A stretch of 64,000 bases of DNA from Setoptus koraiensis (GCA_048013815.1 CM106585.1:1054001-1118000), one strand, 5' to 3'. Numbered from the stretch's first letter, positions 33,762 through 46,054 are shown. Program-made: numbers and translations. The notes: generated by a model from the letters alone, not told the origin.

Positions 33762-35042
33762 TTAGTAAGGTATTAGCTTACTAAGCTTACTCGTAATGTA
33801 ATTGTATCCATCTGCCATCATATTGTAGAAGAATGAGCTACTATTTCGAGTTGTTTGAACAGTTGCACAGCTAGTATTGCAGTTTTCTTCTACTTGTGAT
33901 ACTTCTTTAGATGATGGATTGCTGACATGTGAAGAATTGTCGCGTTGTGTAACGGTGTTGTCGGGGTTTGTGTCACCAGGCGCTTGATCATTGATTTTGC
34001 GTATGATTCCAGGTAAATGATAGAATGGAGCAATTTTAGCTACTTTGGGAGGCGAGAATAAGTTTCCGTCATCTTCGTGGGATTGACAGCTATCAGATGT
34101 ATCAGAGTTGGCTAGTTCGTTGGAAGCGGCCGGAGCAGGCGAAAAAACATGTGGAACTTGGCTCAGGGGTCGTTTAAGTGACTTGCGTCTTGGACTTGGT
34201 TTAGACAAGGATAAGGACGATTTTTGTTGGCTTGGTTTACTACTATTGTTGCTAGCTTTATCATGCGGATCGTCTGATTTTTTCAATATGATATCTAATA
34301 GGTCTTCGTCATCATCGTCATCCTCTTCTTCTCCATCTTCCCCATCACTATTATTTGTAGAACTGTTTTGGTCTTTGGCATGTGGTGATCTGTATGGACT
34401 TAAAGATAGTTCAATAGGATCGATAGGATATATGGTGGGCTCATATTCGAATTTGCTGGATACAAGAGGATTTGTGAAAAGTACCCTATCTGAGCGTGCT
34501 CTAGTTGTTTTATATGTTCTATTGACCCGACTACCTAGAATGCCTGTCTTGGTTCTCTGAGTGACAGCGGGCTTTCTCCTAGTTGAAAGCGAGTGCGTAG
34601 AGTTGTTGTTGGCGCAGCCAGTGAATAAGTTAATGGTCTTGTTTAGGTATTGTTGATTGAGATTATGCAAACCATTGGCGATCTGAGGTGCAGGGTTTTG
34701 CTCTGGGGCCGGCATTTTCATTTGTCTGCTAGTGTGGTCTCTTTTAATATTGTTGTTGGGGTCGTCTCTATTTATTGTTACAGTGGAGGTGAAAGTTGGC
34801 ACTGAGGTGTTTTTGTTATTGTCACTGGTGGCTTTGTGATCTAGAGCTGCCTTGAGCATGGCGGAACCGCGCGATGATGGACTGAATGGGGCACTCTTTT
34901 TCTCTGGGCCTTTTATATGGCTAATGCCGTTGGACATGGCGACAGTGGGTTGTTGTTTGGGTCCGGTTGATCTAATTGTGTTGCCGTTGTTGGCTGAGGT
35001 TAATAGAGAAGACGACGAGTTTTTTACTCTCTCGGTAGTCAT
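33762..35042 (-). CDS. Unrecognised disordered protein, probably nuclear (426 aa)
   Basis: A single-exon ORF with ATG at 35042. Mostly Ser/Asn/Lys-rich disorder: basic stretches (STRRKPAVTQRTK, SPRRKSLKRPL) that could be nuclear localisation signals, and an acidic run (GEDGEEEDDDDDEDLLDII). A conserved-looking block (RSDRVLFTNPLVSSKFEYEP then IYPIDPIELSLSPYRSPH) and a C-terminal hydrophobic segment (SFFYNMMADGYNYITSKL) look like short interaction motifs. Several SP sites could be phosphorylated. No known domain was recognised. Gene reality is supported by length and codon regularity; function is unknown. Confidence 0.65.
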   Translation of the reverse strand: MTTERVKNSSSSLLTSANNGNTIRSTGPKQQPTVAMSNGISHIKGPEKKSAPFSPSSRGSAMLKAALDHKATSDNNKNTSVPTFTSTVTINRDDPNNNIKRDHTSRQMKMPAPEQNPAPQIANGLHNLNQQYLNKTINLFTGCANNNSTHSLSTRRKPAVTQRTKTGILGSRVNRTYKTTRARSDRVLFTNPLVSSKFEYEPTIYPIDPIELSLSPYRSPHAKDQNSSTNNSDGEDGEEEDDDDDEDLLDIILKKSDDPHDKASNNSSKPSQQKSSLSLSKPSPRRKSLKRPLSQVPHVFSPAPAASNELANSDTSDSCQSHEDDGNLFSPPKVAKIAPFYHLPGIIRKINDQAPGDTNPDNTVTQRDNSSHVSNPSSKEVSQVEENCNTSCATVQTTRNSSSFFYNMMADGYNYITSKLSKLIPY

Positions 35043-35315
35043 GACTGCTAGATAATTATCTAATCTTCGATGACGCCTGTGAATATTTTTCGCTTGTTTG
35101 TTGTCAGTTTGAGCGACTATTGTCTCAATGGTTATTACTGTGTGTGTCGCCCCAAAACGATTATTAGATTGATACGAATTACTAAGGCAGACTGCAGTTA
35201 ATGTCGGATGACTTTTGGAGAAATGCTGACACTGTCTGTGGGCATGTAATGAATAGATTGATGTTTAAGTAGCAAAAAGCCTGACTAACAAATGTAAATC
35301 AAAACGACGGCGACG

Positions 35316-35350
<35 letters not shown>

Positions 35351-36562
35351 ACACTCACCAAAACAAAGCGATTCAATCAGAGAACAGCGCAACAGGCGTC
35401 CAATGAAGCACATGTTGCAACGCGCATGAAACTAACGCGCAACTATACAATATTAGTATGCGTCGGACGCACTACAATAGTTCTGCAAGCGCGCATCCAC
35501 ACAGCATTGTGAGTCACAATTTGTGAGACGTGTAGCGCAGATTAAATGGCGACAACCAGACTTGATGCCGATTGTGTGCCGCTTCGGCACACAAAGGTAA
35601 AATTGCGCGCTTTTGCCCATAGGTTCACACACAGGCCCAGACACACAAACTGCATGCAAGGCTTATAGAGAGAACGCGAAATGGAGGTGCACGCAAGATT
35701 AAAAGTCTAGTGCTGTTGATGCTGCAGAAACGCGCATCAATCAAAACATGCATCACGCATCAAAGCCCGGCACCATGCGCGATCGCATCAACATATTGTA
35801 TGCACCAGGACAGGGGGCGTTATCGGTACCCCGCTTGCACCTCGGGTGCAACCGTCCCGTGACCAGAAACATTCAGCAACATGAACGATCGGCGGTGTTT
35901 TTCCTCAAGACGCCGCTCCAGACAGTTTCTTATCTTACAAAATCTTGCCAGTCGAAATCATTTGAATTAACGTGTTGCTAACCATTTGAAGGGGCATATG
36001 ATAGATTATTAGACCGATGGATTATTAGACTGAGCCTATAATGGGCCGACAACACGTTGGTGAGCCTCTCAGATGAGAATATGATTCGTCTCAAGCGACA
36101 AGTGTCCGTGTGCATTCATCAGACAATAAGATGGCGACCATGATGGGGTCCTTTGTGGGGTCAACCCAGTCAAAACGTGGCTATGCTCTATACACTTTCA
36201 CGTGGACATAGTTGAAATGTTGTTATTGACTTGGTCAATTTGACAGATAGTTTCGCCAAGCCAAATAATGAGACAAACAATAATGATGATAGATAACTGA
36301 CTTAGGGAGATTCGAACGTCATCGGTGGACTGTTATTTATATTGTAAAAGAATCTCATATAATGTAATTATATGTAAAAGTATGAACATCAATTGTCTTG
36401 TTTGTGTATCTATATTTATATGTATTGTACAATGACCAATCCTCATTGACAACATCTAGACAAATCTCTAGAAATTTCAACCAGATTGTTATTACTATGA
36501 AAAAGTTGTCTCTCATACAGAATGTGTTTATTGTAACGAGGTGATTGATCACCAATAGTCTA
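35043..36562. other. Intergenic region with CGCG-rich words
   Basis: Holds a GA microsatellite (35319-35346), a 0.4 kb part with several (A/G)CGCGCA words (about 35420, 35435, 35489, 35731) and a small hairpin (35835-35851, TTGCACC arms). A 77-codon ATG frame lies on the plus strand at 35748-35981 in GC-richer DNA. It has no recognised domain and is treated as doubtful. The rest is AT-rich. Confidence 0.45.
35319..35346. repeat. (AG)n microsatellite
   Basis: Fourteen AG units upstream of the 426-aa gene. Confidence 0.95.
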
Positions 36563-38206
36563 TTACCAATTGCATGATAAAGATGATGATTTGAGTGCCA
36601 TAAAACTAGCCATCATGGAGGCCAACGCCATCAGCACGCTGCTGATAGTGGCCACTTGTTGAGATCCGCTACAAACATCGCGACTAAAATCACGACAACT
36701 ATACACAATGTCACGTTTCTTTGTCGACATCAATATGTCCACTGCTGTTGGCGATGAATCGGTACACCTGTCCAGGACAACACGGCTAATACAGTCTCTA
36801 AACTGATAAAGAGAACTAGTTGAATAATAAGATAAACAATAAGATTGTTGATTGTTATTAGTATTCATTTGAATGTCACAGGTAATTCAGAATGAGCTTA
36901 TCATTACTACAGATAACACCTACCAGCAGATTCTACGCTGAATCTCATTCCCATTACGAGAATCCCTTGCTGCTCTATGATTTTCCACCAGAGTCTCTTC
37001 GCATTCTCGAGTGAACGGGGCCGCTCTGTTTGGGCAGTCACTCTGCAAGTCGATAGGGTCATAAGTGCCCATAGTAAGTCGGTCTATATGAAAGGAAAGA
37101 AAAAAGAGTTCAATGTTATGTTATGTTGATGCATGATGAGTTAGAGTCGATGTTACGAGCAACAATTTCAAAACAATTATCTTGTATCACTCACCATTCA
37201 TCATAGACGGAGGTAAACGAGACAGGGAGCCGTCATAGGGATAACCGTTATCCTTAAATGGATCTCTGTATTTTTCCCAAGGTCTGTCGCGCGATTGCAT
37301 ACTATTGCCGCTAGATCCATAATAGGGCAGCATAGGTCGTTGGGGCTCGAAGCCACCATTGTAATGTGGCGGTTGTTGAGGCGACAGAATTGTGTTCGGA
37401 TATTGACTGAGACCATAATTATTATTTGTGTTATATTGACCATTATTTGAATATATGCCATTAGTTGAATTAGAGACACAACGCCAAGCTAAATCGCTGG
37501 CCTCATCAATGAGATACTCGTTGAGCATATCCAGTTCGCTATTTTTACAACTGAAGCGAACATATTGTTCAACGCATTGTCTAAACGATTGATAGTTTTG
37601 ACAGGAATGATGATTGGGTGCCGAGGCCAAATAAGACGAGGCCGATGGCGAGTTTGTTGCAAAGCCGTGTCGCTCTTCGCAACTCCTAACATCGGGCGAC
37701 TTGTAACAGTAGCTGTTTTGCCAGGTTAAATCGGGTTGATTGCACTGGTTGGTCTCGAGAAAACGCTTTGCTCTCAATATAACGTCGGTGTTCATGGCAG
37801 CGGGCAGGCCCTGATTGTAGCAAGCCGGAGTGGTCATCAGTAGGCAGTCTAGGTTGTTGCGTACAAGTCTACATGTTGTGCAATATGTTAAAGTAGACAC
37901 AATTCAGTATTAGTATTGAGATATTGAGGTAGAGAGATATTCGAGATTGCTGGATAACCATTGAGTGGCTTACCTGCAGGTGGCGACGCTGGCGTAACCC
38001 GAGCTCGAGTGTGGCGATATCTGATTGGAGGAATAAGGCGGTCCATTGCTCAATTGATATTGGCCAATTTGTGCCGCCCCGCTAGACTGTATATCTCTGA
38101 GGGCCTCTCGTTGACACAATGACAAGCGCGACGAATCGCATATGTTGTAATATTGTTGTTGCGCCTCACCAAAGAATATTCCCGCTATTAAGGGCCATAG
38201 GAACAT
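36563..38206 (-). CDS. Secreted Cys-rich protein with GPI-anchor-like tail (439 aa)
   Basis: Four exons read together in phase: 37974-38206, 37195-37868, 36924-37083 and 36563-36815, all with GT-AG sites. The start is a signal peptide (MFLWPLIAGIFFGEA). Two Cys-rich modules follow. The first has NICDSSRLSLC, NNLDCLLMTTPACYNQGLP, RSCEERHGF, SCQNYQSFRQCVEQYVRFSC and LAWRC. A Pro/Tyr/Asn-rich linker (YSNNGQYNTNNNYG) separates it from the second, with SDCPNRAAPFTRECEETL, RRICCSLYQFRDCISRV, LDRC, YSCRDFSRDVC. The last 30 residues are a hydrophobic stretch (ISSVLMALASMMASFMAL) typical of GPI attachment. The repeated Cys pattern suggests an internal duplication of one domain. I do not recognise the family; it is probably an extracellular surface or matrix protein. 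Confidence 0.75.
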
Positions 38207-38469
38207 GACAGCAGATTTATAGTGATTTGAATTAAATATAGCAAAGTTAATTAGACTGGTGGATAAAACAATTGTGTTTGTTTACATTCACAATTATAAG
38301 CTGATATTATGCTTGTAAAACACGATGCGATTACACTGACACTGCTGCATTATAGCTGCTGGAAATGCTAACAAATGGAGATTATTCAAGAACACTCTCG
38401 CTTACATGATGACATAATGTGGTTCATCGCAACCAGCCATTACCTAATAGCTAACCACTACCGGTTAAA

Positions 38470-38525
<56 letters not shown>

Positions 38526-40433
38526 TCATGGTAACGGGCTATTGAGCGGCCAATGAACAAGCGCGTTGCCATTGTGAATTTTGGAATAAACTCGCTGCAA
38601 CTAGACGGGCACAATAGTGCTCACATCCGGCCTCTTTCTCTGCATCTATCCAAGAACCTGTCACCATGGCAAGCCAACTGGGCCAACTGATAACAAGCCT
38701 AATAAGAGCAACAAAACTGTTAAATTGATTGCTCATATTGCATATTACGAATAAAAATAAATTTGCAAATCGCTCATTCATCGGTGGCAGTGGCCCGGCA
38801 AGGTGCATGCATCTCAGGCATGAACGCATGATTGTGAATGATGATGATGATGATGAGCTAATGACTATTTGCAATGAAGCCCCAATGCAGTGTAGCTGTC
38901 ATCATGGTTCACGGTTGACGTGTTGTATGGCATCTCTCTGACGACAACAATACCCGCTCACCATTGTGATTTAAATTGCCGTGGCCTGTTTAACAAGCGC
39001 CATTCTTTTCGCAAATATTTTCATGTTTGTGTAATATGTTTTGGTGATGATATCTGACACAAAGCCAACATCAATCAATCTCGGCCACTTGTCTCATTCA
39101 CCTGCTCGCCGAATATTCGAGCCCTTTCAGCGACAATCGGCCGACATTGGCACCACTGATACAGCTGACTGATAATGGTTGTCAGTGGCAAATATGCAAA
39201 CAACTATTCATATATTCAATTGGGTCAAGTTGCTCATAGCGTATGTGTGAATGCGTCTATTTTAAAACTGGACCATCTGTCGGTGATGCTGGCCCATCGT
39301 TGGCCCAGCGCCGATTTTCAACACTGAATAACTGATCAATTCCTGTTTGTTTATTTGTTTGTGTGTGTGTGACGTGACACGCAAATGAGGGACAACCTTC
39401 ATCGCGATTGTTGTTGTTTTGGTTGTTGTAACTACATGTAAAACTACCTGTAAAACTACCTGTTTGTGTGTAGTCCTTTCAGCTCTCTAAAGTTTATAGT
39501 CTAAACAACAGTTCGCTTCTCTGCACAACAGGTTGGCTGTACGCGTTAAATGTCGTTGTATGTTTACACTAAATATAGTATCGGTGCGTTGAAAGCGTGT
39601 TGTTTTTGAAAATATTTCTTGAAAAATGACAAATGATTGTCAGCAAGTGCACCGGCCGCTACTACTACTGATAGTATGGGTGCCACTTTCGCTCACTTGT
39701 ATCATCATTTAGCCTAGACAAACAAACGAAATAGACACATTCGTTGCTTACATGGTGCACATAGCTCACAAACCATTTTTGCATGGTCTAGGCGGAATAG
39801 TTTGGGCGGATATAAACAAACAAACAAACACAAACACAACTACTACTAACAAACCTGGCTAAATGCAAACTATTCGCAACATAACCAGAGCCTTGATATT
39901 GAACTTGTGTCTTGTCAGCAACTTGTCTAAAACTGCGTTAGGCCAATAGGCAATTTATTGGATTGCTTGTTGATATTGGATTGGCTGTTGTTATTGAATT
40001 GCTTGCTGTGTGTCCGTGTCGCTGTTGATTGTGTCAATAACTTATCATTGATCACCTTTGCTGTCCGCATGCAAATCAACAACAATCTCACAGGCAATCT
40101 TACAATTACCAGCACGGCCAGTGTAACATAACTAGCTGGTTAGACGTGACAATGTAGCGATGATGTTCATGATTGGATTATTTGAGCATCGTTACAATTC
40201 ATCAATTCCATTGCCTGACCAACTGATAACATCAATCGATCAAACAAACCGCCCATGTGAACCAACTGGCACGGCAAGTAGCATCGTCGAATTCGAAAGT
40301 ATAAATGAGTATAATATTCTCTCTCAACTTACAATTGACACAGTTGATATAATTGATACAATTTGAATAATTTAGCCAACTCTAACAAGACCCTCATTAG
40401 CAAACAGATAAATTCCGTTGGATATAAGACAAA
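38207..40433. other. Intergenic, AT-rich, with GT microsatellite
   Basis: Contains the GT run at 38472-38524. A minus-strand open frame (38539-38874; internal ATG codons) reads non-repetitive sequence of about 95-110 codons with no domain, and is left uncalled. CAA and TGTTTG runs occur near 39.40-39.85 kb. A possible TATA box (TATAAATGAG, near 40302) precedes the secreted-protein exon at 40434. Confidence 0.4.
38472..38524. repeat. (GT)n microsatellite
   Basis: About 26 uninterrupted GT units, the longest dinucleotide run in the window. Confidence 0.97.
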
Positions 40434-40853
40434 ATGATATCACTCAGCACAAGAGTGTTTGTGGTACTTGTGATCGGTATGTTTGGCGTCGCCACTGGAT
40501 GCTTGAACGTCGATCCGCAAGCGCCCGCAATCAGCAACAACGGCGAGCCGCCCAGATTGGTGAACCCGCTGTCTATGTTGACCAGTTTGCGTGATCACGC
40601 GCTTAGAACGCAACAATTCTTGCAAGATGCTCACTCGCGTCTCAATCAGAATCTGCTGCTCACCGGACAACAACAACAACAACAACAAGATGCCCCACAA
40701 ACAGCAGCCAAGACGGCAAACAATTTATTGCCACAAAAAGCTAACGGTGAGCAATCGTCGCAACAAGCATCGGGCGGCCAAAATGGGGCACCGTTGAGCC
40801 TGGCAGGATTATCTAGCGGACTGATGGCACTGGCACAACAACAACCAATGTAA
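40434..40853 (+). CDS. Secreted Gln-rich protein, first exon or short gene (139 aa)
   Basis: ATG at 40434 starts a clear signal peptide (MISLSTRVFVVLVIGMFGVA) with likely cleavage near TGC/LNVD. The mature part has a helical-looking segment (LSMLTSLRDHALRTQQFLQD then HSRLNQNLLL), a CAA-repeat Gln tract, and a Gly/Ser/Gln-rich end. The frame ends at TAA, but that stop overlaps a perfect donor (AAT|GTAAGT, phase 2, exon end 40849), so the gene may be spliced onward. Downstream exons were not identified; the GC-rich patch at 45962 could be one in a compatible phase. No dibasic-flanked peptide repeats are visible, so a neuropeptide precursor is not supported. Family unknown. Confidence 0.6.
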   Translation: MISLSTRVFVVLVIGMFGVATGCLNVDPQAPAISNNGEPPRLVNPLSMLTSLRDHALRTQQFLQDAHSRLNQNLLLTGQQQQQQQDAPQTAAKTANNLLPQKANGEQSSQQASGGQNGAPLSLAGLSSGLMALAQQQPM

Positions 40854-42770
40854 GTGTTGCTGTCACACAGCTTTGAGATATATTTTAGCTCGTATTTGCA
40901 ATCTATCTAATAATCGCTGCAGTTCTCGTTTGATTAAAAATTTAGACCGAGATCTTAAATGATGCAAACAATATCCGTTAATTGGCGATGTGAAACCAAT
41001 GTCATATTTTGACTACCAGACTATTGCTCGAGGATCAACAACAACACAAACACGTTTGGTGGCATGTTTGATGTTGCAACAACTACACACAAATATTGTC
41101 AGACCGACTAACAATGAATACACCAACTTTCATCTAAACTACTATCTATAGCAAGTTCATCCTTGTTACTACCTGTTGCCTACTGTTTCTGTCGGTTGCT
41201 CACTGTCGCTTATTGCACACTTGTTATACTGTCACTTGTCACCTGTTGCATATCTCTCTCTCTCTCTCGCTCTCTCAAGTTGATTTATCACTAGCAACTT
41301 GACTTGCAAATGGCGATTGTCAACAGCGTTTGGCTGCTGCAACACACACGCACTTGCACACGCACGTTGCCGACTAGACAGCTAAATGACAGCAACCAAC
41401 AAAGAGTTTTCTTCTTTTCTTCTTGTCTTACAATCTGAAATGTAGTTAGTTTATCGAGGAACACGTCGCTTTATCAATATATCGGCCGTTGGCGAGTTTA
41501 ATCATGTCGCTTGTTGTTTGCTATTGATTCAACAACAGCAACAAGGACAGGTGATGTGTTGCTGGCAGCAATATTGGCGACAATATTAGGCAGCATCCAT
41601 AGCAGCAGTATGAGTTTGTCTTGCATCTTGTTAAATAGACAAGACTCTCTCTCTCTCTCTCTCGCTCTCTGGCAAAGTGTCGTCACGACAAGCGAATCAA
41701 GTGATGCGATAATAGCATAAATGGCATTATCACGTGCCTCTAATGTCATTTCCTCGATCGAGTGCTTTTTGTTTAGCTTGCATATTGCATAGAGTGGCAT
41801 GGATTCGAGCGAGTGCCGCATGACTGGCAAAAGTGCGACAATAATCGCATACTGTCACACGATTACGCTATTGCTCACAACACTTGTCGAGAGCAGCACA
41901 TTATCGGCGATAATCTAGTTACGTTCGATTGCTTTAATTAGCAATGGATCAATTGATTGATTAAGTCTATTTAAGTGTGTGATCGTGTTACAAATTAATA
42001 TGAGATACGTACGGTTTGGTGTGAGACAATTCATGAGAAGCAGCATCGGCACAAACACTATGCCGACGGCTGTTGCGGGTGCCACGAATAACATGACAGC
42101 TGATATATATATTATCACACTTGCCAATGAACTATCAATTGGCGATCGATCGGCGATGAGACGAGCAACTTTGTAGACTAACCACTTGTTATTGTGCGAT
42201 ACGTATTGAGACGCGTCGACGAGTTGCAATCGATTAGAAGTGATGGCTGTTGTTGCTTGACTTCACACTGACAGTATTGCTAGTTTAATTAATTAATGTA
42301 TCGAGTTGCTATATGAGACTGTTTTGGAGAGTTCACTAATTTAAATTTGTCCACTCTTTAAATTTGTCGTGTCCTCATGAATTTGATGTGTTTGTGTCTA
42401 ACTGACTTGTTGTTATGATGAGTTCATTTTGGTGTCTGTTGCCCTAGTGACAACTTGTTTGATTACAACTATATTAGCGGTACTAATAATAACAATAATA
42501 ATAATGACAACAATTGTCAAGTTCAGACACACTCACACACTCACACACAGACACACAAAATATAAAATAAAATAAATTTTCAGTGAGTAAAATAAAGTAA
42601 AATAAAAGTTGTTGTATGGCCGGTATTTCACTAATTCATTGGTAAGTTGGTTAGTTGGTTGACTCCACCCAGACACAGTGTGTTGCTGTTGTTTTAGTAT
42701 TAAGTGTTCTCTTCTGACTGATGCGTGATGAGACTGATTAAGTTAGACTGATGTATAATCAGTATAATTG

Positions 42771-43019
42771 TTATGCAACCACAATGGTATTTGTTGTTGT
42801 TGTTGTTGCTGCTGCTGCTAATAATTTTGTTATATTTTCATGTTCGGTTACAGTCACATTGATGTTGCTGTAGTTCGATTGGTTGTTGTGGCTGGTTGTT
42901 GTTGTTGCTGTTGCTGCTGCTGTTGTTGCACCACCTTCGAATGGTATCTGCTCACTGTCGCTTGCAGTCGTCAATGCTAACTCGACACTGACAACAACAA
43001 CCACCACAAAAAGCAACCA
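42771..43019 (-). other. Possible exon encoding a signal-like, Thr/Asn-rich segment
   Basis: After an acceptor-like GTTTCAG the minus strand reads WLLFVVVVVVSVELALTTAS, resembling a signal peptide, then a Thr/Ala repeat and NxT/NxS sites (NQSNYSNINVT, ENIT). No in-frame ATG is available because a stop lies just upstream, so an unseen 5' exon would be required. The Thr run comes from a CAA/GCA microsatellite. Confidence 0.2.
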
Positions 43020-43207
43020 CTGAAACAAGGTCTGTCTAGCTATAACCTGACGACTATGACGTTAGTTACGACACACAAACAAGCATAACTTATGCTTGTG
43101 CGGCAAGCTGTAAGGCAACGGTGAAGAGTTGTATAGTTTGTTAAATGAGTTTACATTCACAAATACACACAAACGTATAAAATTGTTGTATTCACTTTCA
43201 CTTTCAC

Positions 43208-43229
43208 TTTCTCTCTCTCTCTCTCTCTG
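43208..43229. repeat. (TC)n microsatellite
   Basis: Short CT run following a TTTCAC triplet repeat. Confidence 0.85.
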
Positions 43230-45167
43230 GCTCGTTCGTGCTGTTTCGTTCCTTTGGCAAGCTCGTCGTGTAACAGCATTGAGTTGCGCTGTGCTGTTAC
43301 TGTTGTTTTTTACTGATGAATGAACACACAAACAAATGAGCCAGAGAGAATTATCATCATTTTATCATGCTTGTCTGTATTTAGATATCGACCATGGCTT
43401 CTTCTCTCCTCTGTGTGTCAGTTCGTTTTTAGGTCGTGTTTAGGCCATGCCAAACAACACATTCAATTTTACTCTTCAATTGCAACCGGCGATTGTCCAA
43501 AACAAAACAGGATATGCCACCATCAAATGTTCACTTACTGCTATATAATTAGATCTAATTAGATCTAATTGCCGGCTATCACAACTACACTACGCCTCTC
43601 ATTCAGATAGCTCTAACTAATTACTAGACCATCTACTAACTATTGGCAGATATCGGATGAACACACAGGGCATGCAATTGACTTAAATATAAATATTGAG
43701 CCATTATTCACTTATCAACTAATCAACACAACAAAGATTGCAAGTGGCCGCTATCTGTCTCGCAATTTGCCTCTATCCGGTGCCCAATGAGTCACCTGAA
43801 GACAGCCAAAAGTGCACCATTAACAATGGTAAGCTACTGTTGAGCTAGCAAATATCATTTGTGTCAGGTGTAACTTGATCTTGCACTCGCAATTACATAA
43901 CTCTCTCTATACTTTGCTGCTTATAGTGACTACAAACCAATATAAATACATGTATTCTATTCTCTGTATTAATGTTATTATATTATTATTAATATTAATA
44001 TTATTGCTATCGACAAGCGCTATTATTGTTACGGTTATTGCATAACTAGCACTATTGGTGGTGCACAATTGTGTCAAACACACACGTCACGAACAGTTGT
44101 TGTGTGTAATGAATATTGCCATACTGATCTAAATACATCTATTCCTAGTTATGCTATCCCACATATTTCTGTCAGGCTACAATTTTTCCGTTATTTTCTC
44201 TTCTCTTCTGCTCTTTTTATTTGTGTGCTGTCGGGCTATAGCAACCGTTGGATAGCAACGCGCCATTTCATAAGCTGTTCTAGTTACCTGTCTGTCCGGT
44301 TTATCTGGATACTTTATCTGGATAACATCTCATGTGGCCAGGCAATGAGTGCGCCAGCATGAAATGCGCGTGCTTTGTTTGTTGTCTAGCTAGCGCGTGA
44401 CAACATTATATATTGTCAATATGTGTGGCCTATATCGTGCCGATATTATGCCGATATCATATGATATCGACATGATGAATTGGCCCAATGGCATTGGCAA
44501 GCTCACCTGTGTTGTAAGTGTGCCAGTTAGAGAGCGGGAGAGACAAATGGGCGACGACATTGAAAAGCTATCACGCTTATCTCTGTGCCAGCGCAAGTAC
44601 TGGCCTCACAAGCGACTGATTGTGGCGAGACCAGTTGGTGGATAAAGATAAAATAACAGTTTAGCGATTAGTAGCCAGCTAACCGTTTGTTTGTGTGCTC
44701 CATCCTGTCGACTGTGCCAACAACATCCAACAATCATAATTTACAATTGTGATTAATCTTTCTCAACAATTAGCCGACTCACAATCAATTACTAGAGTTC
44801 ACATCAAGTCGCTGTTACATTGAGTGCGTTGAGTAAGGCAACATTTGAATAAGTGCACTTGGCGCAATTGGAGAGCTCTTGTTCGTGACCAGCGTGTGTC
44901 TCGACTAAACTAGCATTTGTTGGTCGCGCTGATTGGCCATCATTTAGCCGGCACCAGCCGACTATGAATGCAAGTGACGATACTTCAAATTGATAGCGCA
45001 CGAACATTTCGCAATTGTCTGCCAATTACGTCGGCCACCAACAACAAACAAATGCCTTCAGGTAACAATTCGTTCGGTAGGTGTTCTCAAACGCAAACAA
45101 CAACAACATTCACTTCCAAATGACTCAACCGGCAGTCATTTTAACACGCTTGTCACTCGCTTTCTCC

Positions 45168-45356
45168 ATGCGAGCAACACTTGTTCTTCAATTGATAGTT
45201 TTTCTATCCATTTTGTTTTCATTTAATATCTTTATATCTCAATTTTTGTATCTGTGTATGCAGCCAAACAATACAGAGGAACGATGGTGCTTTATTGATT
45301 GTCGTCGGCGTCAGTGTCAATTCACGCAAATTATTACTCACAGTAATAGTCGATAA
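45168..45356 (+). other. Possible small secreted peptide ORF (62 aa)
   Basis: ATG at 45168 leads into a long hydrophobic stretch (MRATLVLQLIVFLSILFSFN) and a short Cys/Arg-rich mature part (RWCFIDCRRRQCQF). A good acceptor (TGTATGCAG) sits between the two parts, so the hydrophobic run may simply be a polypyrimidine tract before an exon. No family recognised. Confidence 0.2.
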
Positions 45357-45961
45357 GCACGCCGGCCACAGGGTATCGCACCCAATCTAACCAAACATTC
45401 AATTGATTGCCACAAATTCAATTTAACCATTATGTGACTTGACACGAAGTTTCAGCTGGCTCAACAGCAATTGCTATTGTCGCTGCTGCCACTGATATCA
45501 ACCATGGCAACGCACGGCCATTACATATTTTATCATTATATATTATATTATTATTAAATATTATATTATATTTTTTACGATCACTAACAAATGAAACAAG
45601 TGACGAATGATGATGGTTGCAGCGACAGACATTTGAAATAAATCGATTGATTGATTGACAGCGGATGTCAATGATCCCATTTGTGTGTATGATAATGCTC
45701 ACAGTTTGGTGTCATCTCGATTTGGCGACACATAAGTAGCAACGAGACACCTCATCAATTGAGACAACCGTTGACACCAATCTTTCACTGGTGACAATCT
45801 TCAATTGTTTGTTTGTCAGCTTTAATTTGCATACACTAGCCAATGGAGAACGCTACACATATTGCAGCCACTGTTAATTAAACTCAATTATTTCTTTCCT
45901 TTGTCAACTCAACATGACATATCAAACACTGAAATACAAACTGTGAGTCTTTTCGCTTCAG

Positions 45962-46054
45962 GTGGGCGCGTGGGCGAAACCGCAACGCTGCTTCATCAAA
46001 TCCGGATTGAAGCTTGTCACCGAAAGTCGTGCCACCGAAGTCGACCCTGACTAA
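45962..46054 (+). other. GC-rich coding-like island, possible last exon
   Basis: A 93-bp GC-rich patch starts after an acceptor-like TTCGCTTCAG and ends in TAA. In one frame it reads VGAWAKPQRCFIKSGLKLV and continues to a charged end (TEVDPD). The other plus frames and the minus strand are also open across it, so strand and frame are uncertain. It stands out against AT-rich surroundings. Confidence 0.2.

Noticed and set aside
34108-34560. 150-codon plus-strand open frame rich in Ser and Leu
   Set aside because: It is antisense to the 426-aa Ser/Asp-rich gene; its composition simply mirrors that gene's repeats.
36290-36325. GTTCGAATC on the minus strand, a tRNA B-box match
   Set aside because: Flanking bases do not pair into a T stem and no A box lies at the required distance.
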